In this document: in pieces, positions 53,177 to 63,916 of the stretch | Numbering within the stretch: position 1 is the stretch's first letter | Layout of the letters: every line of letters starts with the position of its first letter | Origin: Gyromitra esculenta | Lineage: Eukaryota > Ascomycota > Pezizomycetes > Pezizales > Discinaceae | Direction of reading: 5' to 3' | DNA length: 64,000 nt | Assembly (NCBI GenBank): GCA_038503075.1 | Contig: JBCAML010000008.1 | Location: 1,977,650 to 2,041,649 of the forward strand | Translations under genes and position numbers: made by a program | Notes under the pieces: generated by a model | The model's input: only the letters and a program-made list of their open reading frames with translations | Told to the model about the DNA's origin: nothing | Databases searched by the model: none

Positions 53177-53582
53177 CCAATAGCGATATCTCTGGAAGCT
53201 TTCGAGAATGGCTTGGCGTTTGTGATAGGTCCAATTTTTATTTTGTTAACTGAGATACATAACCACCTTCCTCACGCTAAATGCTACGCTTATTGAGCTA
53301 TGTTGGTATTTGCTTGTGGTATGAAGACATAACCCTAGGTTTGCACACGAACAAGATATGCCAATTGCTATCCTATGAGGGGATATCGATAGCTTGCTGC
53401 TAATAGAAGGGCTCTTCCAGTGCTAGGGTATAACCTCTCTAAGTTGTAGTTAAGTTTCGTAATTGATTGACTGCAGAGAACCCAGTGAGTGGAAGATGAA
53501 TAAACATCTAAACACAATATTGATCATTATAGATAGTTGGTAATACAACTTTGCGATAACAGAAAAGTTGCAGGCTACTTCC
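53177..53582. other. Spacer between LTR remnants
   Basis: AT-rich, begins with the CCAAT duplication of the solo LTR. No gene or repeat recognised. Confidence 0.5.
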
Positions 53583-53888
53583 TCTCACGGTTGAGTCCCT
53601 CGCTAAGCCCTTCAGTATCCCTGAAGGTGAGCAGTGCTACTTAGATGAGGGAACCACACGTTCGAAGAGTGCGATGTTTTCTGCAGGTCCTACGAGGTGT
53701 TTGTATCTCAAGGCGAGATAGAAGTAGCAGAGTGAACAGCGACAGCGAAGGTTCTGAGGTAGAACCGTGATAGTATTCAGATAATACAGGAGAAGGTAAC
53801 GAGAACGTTGCTTAAGGAAAGAAGAGAAAGAGTACAAAAACAACTGAAATCCTTCACTTAAATACCCTGCTTTCCCGTAACACAAATC
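53583..53888 (-). repeat. Truncated LTR, element B family
   Basis: Reverse-oriented LTR starting TCTCACGG and retaining the U5 hairpin and AAGCAACGT. It is cut off after the TATA-like region (TTAAATACCC) by the start of the next LTR. The missing part is most of U3. Confidence 0.8.
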
Positions 53889-54295
53889 TTTCATGGATTA
53901 AGGATTGGATATAGGGTTAGGGTTCGAGTATACGGTTGTTGTGTTTTTCGGTTGTATGATAATAGTATTGTATTTCGGGTGTTATCGGCTATCAGGTTTT
54001 GTTGGGTAAAAAGCGGGGTATTTAAGTGAAGGATTTTGTCCGTTCTTTGTACTTTTTCTCTTCTTTCTTTAAGCAACGTTCTCGTTTCACTTCTGCTGTA
54101 TCAGTTATAATTCTACTTCGATTCTACTTTAGAATCCTCGCTGCCACTGTGAAACATCACCGATACTTCGCCTTGAGGTATACCCTTCGTAGGACCTGTA
54201 GACTATCTGTGACTCATCGAACGTATTGGTTTTACGGCTTAAGTAGCGCTTACGCTTGGGGGATACGGAAGGGCAACGAGAGGCCATCAGTGAGA
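53889..54295 (+). repeat. Diverged LTR of the element A family with ~50 nt of internal sequence
   Basis: Starts TTTCATGGATTAAGGATTGG like the element A LTR and ends CAGTGAGA, with many substitutions and small deletions. About 50 nt of element-internal sequence follow (TTACGTTCTTTCTC..., the primer-binding-site region). The rest of that element is replaced by element C1. It is therefore a truncated 5' end, not a solo LTR. Confidence 0.75.
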
Positions 54296-54393
54296 TTACG
54301 TTCTTTCTCATCTAAACCTCCTACCGTTAACTCATCGCCAGGTTAAGTTGACCTCCACAGAAGGAGGCTGCCGTCGCAGCCTCTCGAGGCGAG

Positions 54394-54880
54394 GTTTATC
54401 TTAAAGCTCTCAGGTATCTATCGAGACGAGCAGTCTTTCCTTGAAGGGAAAACTAGCGACGAGAGTGATTGCAAGGTTCGCGGGCTCTACGGGTGTTCAA
54501 GTATAGAGGGACTTGAGGACGGCGACAGCGTAAGGTTATGAGGTATAAGAGGTTTGTATTGTAAAATACGAGTGTACGATAGAAGACGTTCTTAAAGAAA
54601 GAAGAAGGAAAAGTACAACAGGAGGAAATCCACGACATATCTGTAATCCAACTCGTTCGATGACAAAGACTTGACTCATTGTAACGAGCCGAAAAGCACG
54701 AGGAGCAACAACGTAACAGCAACAAAATAGCTACATATCGACGACAGCGAAAACAGTATCATGAAATCATAGCATAATCGTGAGCTCACTGCGAAACTAA
54801 CACCTTCGCAGGGCTTGCTCGGATATCGTTGGTGAAAGACGTCATTTAACGATCTCGCTATGATAATCAGTGGATTCCGC
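54394..54880 (-). repeat. 3' LTR of element C1 (approximate limits)
   Basis: Matches 59683-60180 over most of its length (GGCGAGGTTTATCTT, GACGTTCTTAAAGAA, GTGAGCTCACTGCGAA blocks) with substitutions and gaps. Confidence 0.7.
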
Positions 54881-54904
54881 GTAGGTAAGGCATAACCTGT
54901 CCAT

Positions 54905-57900
54905 TCAGCCAGGTATTGCAGTTTTGTGGCGAACGAGAATCAAGATACTCTCGACAAGATATTCTTCATGGTCGTTGACTTGGAGGGGTGGTGGTGGAAT
55001 AATCGGCCGGGAGTGGGTCGACAGGAGCGCCTTGATTAGTGAAACATGAAATACGGATGGTACTTCGTTGACGTCGGTATCTACCTCGTATGCGTGCGCT
55101 GAAATCACTCGTTTAATCGGGAATGGGCGCTCGTTTCGTCTAATTTTCTCGAGTTCATCGTTGTCGCTTATGTTCTTCGTAGAGATGAAGACCGTCATGC
55201 TTAACGCGAACGAGGGAGCGGGAGTGCGATCGATTTGTACTCGATTCGAAGACATCTTGGGCAGTCTTCGTACTGTACTCGCAGGAAATCTACGAGTTCT
55301 TCCATTTTGGAAGCGAAATCGTTGGCATCGAAAGTGCGGGAGTGGTCGTTAGGGATAACAGAGGTATCGAGAGGGATGATAGCCGTAATTCGCGAAGAAA
55401 GGTGTAGCGCTTAGTACTTGCAGATTCTTGGTTATTAGCGTGAACTCGGCAATGGGTAACCATTTCGACCAATCATCTTGCTGGTAAGACACATGCAACG
55501 GAGGTATTGTTCGTTACGGCGTTGAGGCGTTCAGTTTGTCCGTCAGTCTCTGGGTGAAAAGAGGTGGACATACGGGCAGCAATATTCGACGCTGACAGAG
55601 ATGTTTAAAACTTCGCTGTAAACTGCGTTCACTATCGAGAGGTTAAATAGGATGGGAGTCCGTGAAGTTTGAACATTTGGAGGTACAACTCGGCGGTTTG
55701 TTCGGCGTTGACGGTAGTATTAGCGGGATAAGATGTCACATCTTCGAGAGTCGGGCTACGACAACCATGATAGCGTCAAAGCCGTTAGACTCCGGGAGGC
55801 CTGTGGCAAAGTCCATTGACAACTCTTCCCAGGGGTGATTAGGGATTGGGAGTGGTTTTAGGACGCCATAGGTGCGAGGGTCTTGGTTTAGGCTCGTCGG
55901 CAAATAAGGCAATTCCGGGTATATCGTCCAATATATTCCCTCATCTTTGGCCAATAGAAGTTTCTTGTGACGAGTTCAAAGGTTTTTTCTCTTCCCGGGT
56001 GGCCAGCGGAGGGGGCGTTGTGATGTCGTTGTAGGATGAGGAGGCGAAGAGGATCATAGTCGGGAATATAGAGCTTTTGTCGATAGAAAAGATAGTTGTT
56101 GACTTCAGTACAATCGCCTAATGTAATTTCCTTAGATTGTCGTTCGCCATTTCTAAGTGCTAGAAGGATTTTTTGTGGGAACGGGTCAGCATTATATCCC
56201 TGGTTCATTAATGTTTTAAGGAGGCATCAATTCAGCGGGTTCGTTTGATAAAGAACAGAAAACAAACTCAGAACTTAGGGTCTAAGTTCTTCTCCTTCAG
56301 GACTACTTGGTCTTGGTGTTGTAGTCTTTCATCCCCTTAACCGGGGAGATCTCACGATCTCGAGTCAATGCGTCCGGCTTTCCTCACTGCTTTCTGCCCT
56401 TATACGTAATAACGAAGTTGAAGCGTGAAAGGTATTCTGCCCATCTAACCTGTCTCAGATTCAATTGTTTGGTGGTCGTAAAGTATTCCAAATTTTTATG
56501 ATCGTAATAACAGAGATAGGAAATTCAGAATCCTTCGAGTTCGGGCGCCATTCTTCAAAACAGCGGATAATGGCTAGTAACTCGCTTATCGTAGATTTCA
56601 TAGTTACGTTCGCAGGTGAGTGTTTCTTAGAAGAAAGCGCGGGGGTGTAGTATGCCGTTATCGTCGAGTGAGAAACACCGGAGGCAAGTCAGAAGCATCG
56701 GATTACAAAGATCTTTTTGTGGATCAAAGTGAATAAGTACCGGTCTTTAGTAAAGGCCTCCTTGAGATCTTCAAATGCGAGTTCGAACTGACTGTCGTTC
56801 AAAAATAATGCCTTTCTTAGTGAAGGCGATGTAAGAGGTGCGACGAGGCGGGAAAATCACAAGATAAACGCTTCGGTAGAAGTTTGCAAAACAGGAAAGC
56901 ACGAACGTCCTTGATGCATTTGGGTCGGTTCCATTCTCGTACAGGCTTTGAGTTTGTCATCGTCCATTTTAATTCCTTCAGGAGTGAGGATCAAGCGAAG
57001 GTACTTTATTGACTGAACGTGGAATTCACATTCTACTGGTTTGAGAAGGATATTATTGGGCTACGAGAGCGTCAGGACTTGTGACGTGGGTTTTATGTTC
57101 AACAAGGGTATCGCTGTAGATGAGGATATCGTCAAGATAAGCGGTACAGAAGAGGTCTAGATATTCTCGGAGGGAATCGTGTGAAGTGTTGGAAGGTACC
57201 TGGTGCGTTGGTGAGGCGAATGGCATTACCATGTATTCGTAGAGGCCGTATCGAGTTAAAGGCAGTTTTCCATTCTTATAAGCCTTCTGCGATACGGATT
57301 TGGTGAAAGCCGTCTCTTGGGTCATTTAGAGTACCATTGTGTCTTTAGCGAGGCGATCGAGTTTCCTTGATGAGCGGGGAGGTGTAGCGGTCTTTGACAG
57401 TGAGGGCATTAAGGCGTGTCTAACGAGACGCAGTGAACCATCGGGTTTTGCAGCAAAGAGAACGGGGGAGCCGGCAGATGACGAGCTTGCACGGATAAAA
57501 CCTTTTTCTAGGTTGTCCTCGATATACTTTTTTAGGACTAGTAGTTCATCTCGTGACATGCCGTAGAGGGGGCCGAATGGTGGTTCTTTTCCTTCGTGGA
57601 GTGTGATCTTATGATCGTAGGGTCGGCGAGGGGGGAGTCCTTGAGCTTTGGTTTTGTCGAACATGTCTAGGTACTCATGGTATTCCGCGGGTATTCGTTG
57701 TCTCCATTCTTCCTTAGTAGTCTTACTATCAAGAACTCTATTGATTTCGTAGAGAGACATGGAATAAACCTGGATACCTTTTTTCCTGGCAAGTAAGCGG
57801 AAGCTGGCGGCGCCAATAAAGGCAGCATTGAGCTTGGCAGGAGGAGGAATAGCGGTGGCCGAGACGATGGGTTGCCGGGGGGCACAGTGGGTGGTGCAGA

Positions 57901-58350
57901 CTTTAGAGTTAAATTCAATGCTTTTGTTTGCGAATTGTAGGTGAACGTCATGGAGGTTCATCCAGGGGATACCGAGTACTAGGGGGTAATGACCTAGTTT
58001 GGTGACGAAGAAGGGAGCTCTTTCAGTATGTTGTTGGATAGAGAGCTTTAGGTGGCAAAGATGGGTGATGTCTCCCGAGGCAATTGTTCGGCCGTCGATG
58101 ACTTCCAATTGGCGAGAGGTTTTGAGGGGAGATAGGGGTAGGGAATGGTGACGCACAAAATTTTCATCAATGAAAGCGAACCCTGAGGCTCCAGTGTCAA
58201 GAAGTGCGTGTGTTTTTATAATTTTATTTTGGTGGGAAAGGCTACATGAAACTACAAAATGTTATCAAATTATCATATGTCGTCAAACAGCGAAAACCAG
58301 AAATAGAGAACGGCTGACAAAGGAGAAAAAAGCAGAGCAGGGTCGCGAGG
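54905..58350 (-). pseudogene. Pol of element C1, multiply frameshifted
   Basis: Fragments in order on the minus strand: protease (LLDTGASGFAFID around 58200) and the start of the reverse transcriptase to 57326; RT palm with YLDD (57325-57053); integrase zinc finger (56208-55888, HHNAPSAGH...CLICRRA); integrase core (55954-55736, [10 protein letters not shown]); and the C-terminal chromodomain start (55255-54905, EYLVESIL). Stops and indels separate them, so no functional product is possible. It is related to but clearly distinct from the A and B proteins. Confidence 0.85.
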
Positions 58351-58374
58351 CGACTCTGGTTGAACTAGTTTAAA
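58331..58374 (-). promoter_or_regulatory. -1 frameshift signal of element C1
   Basis: Reading the minus strand: TTTAAAC (58374-58368), TAG, a 7-nt spacer counted as in A and B, then ACCAGAG (58360-58354), a 16-nt loop, and CTCTGCT (58337-58331). Six of seven stem positions pair (one C-C mismatch). The loop keeps GACCCTG as in element A. Confidence 0.7.
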
Positions 58375-59609
58375 GACTCGATAGAGTCTGCTGCATCGAA
58401 GGCAGGAAAACGAGGTGGCAGAGGTGGTGGAAAAACAGAGGAGGCAGGCGGGGCGGCGGGAGCGTTAGTAGCAGCTCCTCTCATTGCGGGGCGTTTGGAG
58501 GCGGAGGGACAGTTGGCGAAGATGTGTCCTTCTCCAGCGCAGAACAGACAGCGGTTATTGGTCTGTCTCCACGTTTTTTCTTCGGGCGATAACTTCCTTC
58601 TCCCATTAATCTGAACATAGCGTTGTTCAGGGGTAGGGCGGGAGGTGGAGGTTCGGCCGAAGGAGAGATCCATAGGGACAAGTCCTCCTGGGGCGAAGGA
58701 GGAGGAGGCAGGGGTAAAGGCGGCGGAGGAGGCAGCAGGGGCGGAGAACTGTCCCATAGTGTTACGGGCAGCGTTTTTCTTCTCCTCTCTTCTTGCTCGG
58801 ATACAGTTATCTAAGCGGAGGAGGAAGGCACAGAGAGAGGTGAAGGTGGTGGGGAAATCGGCTACAGTTACTACGGCTTCCTTTAACTCGTCCGACATTC
58901 CGAATTCCAGGGCATCGTTCTTTGCCGACTCATCGTAGTTTAACCGCCCCATGATTCGCTGAAAGTCGGCAAGGTAAGCAGAGAAGTCTCGCTTCCCTTG
59001 TCGAAGTTGGTGTAGCTCGCGGCGAGCCGTTCCGAGTGGGTCGGGGTCCCCGAAGGCGGTCTCCAGGGCGGTGATCAATTCGGCGGCGTTATTCCAAGTA
59101 GTAGTCCCATCAGGGAGGACAGAGTGGCGGATTTGTTCAAGGGTGGCTCCCTCGAGGCGGCTAATAGCATACAATATCATATTGTTCTTTGTTGGAAACG
59201 ATCGGCGTTAGCAGGAGGCTTTGATCGGAGCTAGAACGAATCCGGGAAGTTTATCGCGAGATCCATTGAACTTATCTGGATCGGGCATCTTATCCGAACG
59301 GCCTCCTTGAGTGTGAGCAGGAGGGGGTGGTGGCGATGGTGCTGGTGGTGGGGGGGCAGCGTTGTGGAGGCGGGCGACTTCTGCTTCGGCTGCCTGTAAT
59401 TGGGACTGGCAGGTATTAAACCTTGCCGTCATGTTGTTTCGTTCTTGTACAGCTTCTTCCAGCTGTAGGTCTGCGTATGTGAAGTTGTCGACCCATTGTT
59501 GATAATGGGATCGAATTTCCTCGTAGGCAGAGGCGAGGTCGGCGTTGGCGGCAGCTTGGAAGTTTTCGAAGGTTGGGAAAGTCCAAGGGGCGGGGGCAGG
59601 GTTGCTCAT
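58365..59609 (-). pseudogene. Gag of element C1, frameshifted
   Basis: Starts at the ATG at 59609 (MSNPAPAPWTFPTFENF). A helical region and a Pro-rich linker follow, then the capsid start (DKFNGSRDKLPGFVL), after which the frame is lost between about 59230 and 59180 through small indels. It resumes at 59180 (MILYAISRLEG) and runs through the capsid domain and one zinc knuckle (CLFCAGEGHIFANC) to the stop at 58365. The second part is open for 271 codons. The overall plan equals Gag of A and B, although the N-terminal third is unrelated in sequence. Confidence 0.85.
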
Positions 59610-59682
59610 CGTGGCGTTGGGTTTTATTTGGCAACGTGAAAAAGCGGGGTAGAGAGTGTGGATGAGGAAGCAACGTAATCTC

Positions 59683-60180
59683 AAGGGGCGAGGTTTATCT
59701 TCAAGCTCTCAGGTATCCCCCGAGACGAGCAGTGCTACTTGAAGGGAAAACTAAGCGACGAGAGTGTTTACGGGGTTCCACAGGCTCTACGGAGTGTTCA
59801 AGTATAGAGGACTTGAGGACGGCGACAGCGTAAGGTTATGAGGTATAACCGAGGTTTGTATTTGCAAAATACAAGAGTGTACTATAGAAGACGTTCTTAA
59901 AGAAGAGAAAAAGTACAACAAGAGGAAAACCAGCTTGACATATCACATGTCAATCTCTTTGATGACAAACGCATGTATTTCGTTGTAACGGAAAGCAAAG
60001 GGAAACGTATTGAACATATAACAAACAGCGATCAAAGCATCCATCTGTCAATCCATTAGCGACTAACAACCAGTATGAAATCATAAAAAGCATGGCAGTG
60101 AGCTCACTGCGAACAAACATAAAATCCTCATGGGATTTATTCGGGTAACGTTGGTGGAAGAGATCTACTGCCTATCGGTC
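59683..60180 (-). repeat. LTR shared by elements C1 (5') and C2 (3'), approximate limits
   Basis: Followed on the minus strand by TTACGTTGCTTCC, the same primer-binding-site sequence as in A and B. It contains a U5 hairpin TCTCGGG-GGATA-CCTGAGA (59725-59707) with the same GGATA loop but a different stem. The RNA-start region reads AAGAACGTC, not AAGCAACGT, so pairing with the primer-binding site would need a bulge. Confidence 0.75.
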
Positions 60181-62853
60181 TCTCGTGATATTAACAGGTT
60201 AAAGTGGGCAAAGCATCTGCATGTCCATTCAACCAAGTATTGGAGTTTTCCTCGGTAAAGGCGTGAGTCCAATATACTCTCGACGAGATATTCCTCATGG
60301 TCGTTAACTTGGACAGGGGGAGGTGGTGGAATAGTTTGGCCAGGGAGCGGGTCGGTGGGAGCTGCTTTGATCAATGAAACATGGAATACCGGGTGGTATT
60401 TCATTGATACCGGTAGATCTATTTTGTATGCGTGCGCCGAGATTATCTTTTTCACAGAAAAGGGGCCACTCCATTTCCAGTCCAACTTCCTCGAGTTTCT
60501 AGTCGTTCTCATGTTTTTCATTGATATGAAAACCTGGTCATTAACTTTGAATGAGGGGGCAGGGGTGCGGTGCTTATTATACTGCGTCGTAGATATGCGA
60601 GCGTTTTAAATGTACTTTCGAAGGAAGTCTACAAGTTCATCTTGAGCAAAGAGGTTGGCATCGAGGGTTTGTGGAGAACGATCGTTAGGGACGACAGAAG
60701 TGTCGAAAGCGAGGGTGGTAACCATAATTGGCAAAGAAGGGGGTGGCGCTTAGTGTTGACTCTTGATTATTGCCGCAAATTAGTGCAATTGGCGGCCATT
60801 TCGCGTCGTCTTGTTGGTACAAAACATGTGACGGAGATCTTTGTTATAGTGGCGTTGAGACGCTCGTTTGGCCATACATTTCGGATGAAAGGACGTCGAC
60901 ATGCGGGCGGAGATCTTAAACGGCTGACAAAGGTGTTTCCAAAACTTAGCGGTAAGCTGCGTTCTCTATCGAAGTGATATAGGAAGGTAGTCAAGTGGGT
61001 TCAAACATTAACGAGATAGAGTTCTGTGTGTTTTCGGCGTTGACAGTAGTATCGCAGGGGATTAGGTGTCGCATTTCGATAACGCATCTACTACGACCGT
61101 TATTGCGTTAAAGCGTCGGATTACGGGAGACCAGTAACAAAGTCCGTTGATAGCTCTTAAGGACGGTTAGGAATTGGAAGGGGCTTGAACGCCGTGGGTG
61201 CGAGTGTATTGAGGCTTTGCTCGTCGGCAAGTATGGCAGTTCCGGGTATAACGTCCGTGTATCTCTCATTTAGTGATAAAATTGTCTAGAGATGAGTTCG
61301 AAGGATTTTTCACGTCTGGGTGGCCGGCAGAGGCGTCGTGATATCTTTGCAAAATGAGAAGGCGAAGAGGGTCGTAGTCGGGAGCATGGGCTTTTGTCGG
61401 TAGAAAAGGTGGCGAATTTGACTCGAGTACAATCGCACGAGGTAATTTCATTGGATTGTTGTTCGAATTCTTGAGTCTAATAGGATTTTTTGTGGGAATG
61501 GGTCAGCAATATATCCGAGGTTGATCAAGGTTTCGAGGGGGCATCGATTCGAGCGGGTTCGTTTGACAAAAGCAGAAAACAAACAGGCAGGATCGGGTTC
61601 TTCGCCCAGAGACTACGACGATGTTGGTGTTGCAGTCTTTCATCCCCTTCTTCAGGGAGATCTCCCGTCTCGAGTCGGTGCGTCAGCTTTCACTCTTGTC
61701 TTTCTCGGTAAGTGATCGCGAAGTCGAAAGCGAGAGGTATTACGCCGTCGGACTTGTCTTGATTGAAATTTGTTTTGTTGTCATAAAATACTCCAAGTTT
61801 TTATGATCAGTGATGACGGAGATGGGTAGTTCTGAGCCTTCGAGTTCTGGTCTCCATTCCTCGAAACAACGAATGATAGCTAGGAGTTCCTTGTCATAAA
61901 TTTCATAATTGCACTCAGCGGGTGAATGTTTTTTTTGAAAAAAATGCCACGGGATGAAGCACGCCATTATCATCAAGTTGGGAGAGAACACCACCGGAGA
62001 CGAAGTCGGATGCATCTGATTCCACAAAGATCTTCTTTCGGGGGTCGAAATGGATGAGTACTGGGGCTTTGGTAAAGGCGTCCTTTAGAGCTTCGAACGC
62101 GAGTTCAGCTTCGACAGTCCATTCGAAGGTGATGCCTTTTTTTGTAAAGGCAGTGAGAGGGGCAGCAAGGCGAGAAAATCCTAGAATAAACTTTCGGTAG
62201 AAGTTTGCGAACCCTAGGAAGGCTTGCACATCTTTAACACATTTGGGTCGGTTCCAGTCGCGCACCGCTTTGAGTTTGTCCTCGTCCATCTTGATTCCTC
62301 CAGGCGTAAGGATTAGGCCGAGGTATTTTATTGATTGGACATGGAATTCACACTTCTCAGGTTTGAGAAGGATGTTGTTGGCTTTAAGGGCATTGAGGAC
62401 TTGTCTGACGTGTACTTTGTGTTCTGCAAGGGTATCACTATAGATTAGGATATCGTCGAGATAGGCTGTGCAGAATAGATCCAAGTATTCTCGAAGGGAG
62501 TCGTTGACGAAGCGTTGGAAGGTTCCAGGGGCGTTGGTGAGGCCGAATGGCATCACCATGTATTCGTACAAGCCATATCGGGTTCGAAAGGCTGTTTTCC
62601 ATTCCTCTCCCTCGGCGATGCGAATTTGATGAAAGCCGTCACGGAGATCGAGTTTAGAGTACCACTGAGCTTTCGCAAGGCGATCCAAAGTTTCTTTGAT
62701 CAGGGGGGAAGTATATCGGTCCTTGACCGTGAGAGCGTTAAGGCCACGGTAATCGACACAAAGGCGGAGGGAACCATCGGGTTTGGCGGCGAAGAGGACT
62801 GGGGAACCGGCGGAAGATGAACTGGCACGGATAAACCCTTTTTCTAGGTTGTC
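60181..62853 (-). mobile_element. Truncated Ty3/Gypsy chromovirus, family C, copy C2
   Basis: Reverse-strand pol remnant from within the reverse transcriptase to the chromodomain, joined directly to the LTR at 59683-60180. The longest open piece (62688-61915) has the RT palm ([13 protein letters not shown]) and the RNase H start with intact Asp (VESDASDF). After it lie a decayed integrase region and an open C-terminal piece (60521-60165, EYLVESIL...YLVEWT). The 5' part (LTR, gag, protease) is missing: the frame stops abruptly at 62853 within LEKGF-type RT sequence, where a subtelomeric repeat begins. Confidence 0.85.
61740..62850 (-). pseudogene. Element C2 pol fragment (RT palm and RNase H)
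   Basis: Reading the minus strand from the junction: RT fingers ([40 protein letters not shown]), palm with YLDD, thumb and connection, and RNase H to PVAFFSKK. A frameshift near 61930 moves the frame to [20 protein letters not shown] (to about 61740). It is the best-preserved part of family C in the window. Confidence 0.85.
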
Positions 62854-62964
62854 TTATGTGGAAGGGAAACGTTAGTTTCCTGGAGATAGTCGCGGTTAAG
62901 GAGTCAGGAAGGAAGTCGAAAGCTAAGACCGTGTGGGTTGTTGAAGGTCTATGTTATACCTATT

Positions 62965-63033
62965 GGTAGCTTAGTTGGTTACGACTTGAGTTCGCTTATG
63001 ATGCACACATATGGACTAGCGTTCAATCCCCGA
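62965..63033 (+). other. tRNA-like sequence with Pol III A- and B-box matches
   Basis: TAGCTTAGTTGG fits the internal A box and CGTTCAATCCC fits the B box, about 45 nt apart, as in tRNA genes. However, the D- and T-stems do not pair and no clean acceptor stem forms. It is more likely a tRNA-derived relic (SINE-like head or priming-site remnant) than a functional tRNA. Confidence 0.25.
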
Positions 63034-63043
63034 CCATGTCGGT

Positions 63044-63071
63044 TATTATTAATCTTGGTTGATTATTAATA
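63044..63071. repeat. Perfect 11-bp hairpin with TTGGTT loop
   Basis: TATTATTAATC (63044-63054) and GATTATTAATA (63061-63071) are exact reverse complements. It lies just after the tRNA-like segment. Confidence 0.8.
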
Positions 63072-63478
63072 AGATTCGGATTGGATGTTTGGTTTCCTTG
63101 TGTCATCAATGGCCGACTCTTTCGATCGACACTTCCCCGATTCGCTTATACGTTGCGTCGCCGGTTAATTCCGACAATCACGCCATACGATAATGAGAGG
63201 GGTAGGAGCGAAGGAAAGCGTTTCAGGGTCTATGGGATTTCTTCATGTTAGTTCATGTTATTACATAGTCTTTGTATTCGACGCTTGATTACTATAAGTA
63301 GTCCAGTGTTCTACCGTTGAGAAGGGTCTTCTTCCGGATCATTAGCGACGAAGAACGAGCCTTATCAATATTATATTGTTTATGTGGAGGGGAAACGTTA
63401 GTTTCCTGGGTATAGTCGCGGTAAGGAGTCAGGAAGGAAGTCGAAAGCTAAGACCGTGTGCGTTGTTGAACGTCTACG

Positions 63479-63916
63479 AGGTTTCGTCTGATTTCTAGAC
63501 TCCTCAGTTAGCTGAGACAGGAGGGGATATATACAACCCTCAAGGCGGATCCGGATCTTAGGGGGATCCGAGCGGAAGGCCTCTCGGCCGAGCCACGATG
63601 ATGCAATTTCGATCGACTAGCGGCGGCAGAGTTCGGTTACTCTTTCGGGTAATCGAAATCTGTGTACGCGTCATCTAATATCCGGGTATGCGGGAGAAAG
63701 AGGGGTAAACTATGAAACATGCAGGTGATACCTTGTGCGTCATGCACTCCGCCACGATGCAGTGTTACGTGCAGGGGGCGGCTGTTCGGTCCGTCGGTTA
63801 TCCTCGGCCCGAGGGCTCCGCTAAGTCCGACGCCAAGACGCCAAGCCGGCTCGGAGATAACATCCGTTCCGTTCCGTGCCAAGATGCCAAGGGTTGTACC
63901 ACCTTCCTAATCCGGG
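63479..63916. other. Telomere-adjacent unique sequence
   Basis: About 440 nt between the last direct repeat and the telomere. GC-rich with palindromic GGATCCGGATCTTAGGGGGATCC and GGCCTCTCGGCCG patches. Short frames on both strands (63637-63882, 63712-63921) have no support, and the second one runs into the telomere repeat. Confidence 0.55.

Larger units (their letters stand above)
54394..60180 (-). mobile_element. Decayed Ty3/Gypsy chromovirus, family C, copy C1
   Basis: Reverse-strand element with its 5' LTR at about 59683-60180 and 3' LTR at about 54394-54880. Gag spans 59609-58365 and pol about 58350-54905, with many frameshifts. LTR boundaries are approximate. The two LTRs have diverged clearly, with several indels, so it is much older than A and B. 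The 5' LTR also serves as the 3' LTR of the neighbouring C2 copy. Confidence 0.82.
62854..63478. mobile_element. Short element flanked by ~95-bp direct repeats (TRIM-like)
   Basis: A stretch of about 95 bp (62854-62950) starting TTATGTGGAAGGGAAACG is repeated with few changes at 63380-63478. The 430 nt between them carry no coding frame. Terminal direct repeats of this size around a non-coding core resemble terminal-repeat retrotransposons in miniature. A subtelomeric tandem repeat is the alternative. No target duplication could be read. Confidence 0.45.

Noticed and set aside
54394..62853. RIP (C-to-T repeat mutation) as the cause of decay in family C
   Set aside because: The lesions that I can read include many small insertions and deletions and no obvious excess of TA dinucleotides, and elements A and B stay largely open. 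A computed RIP index would be needed to revisit this.
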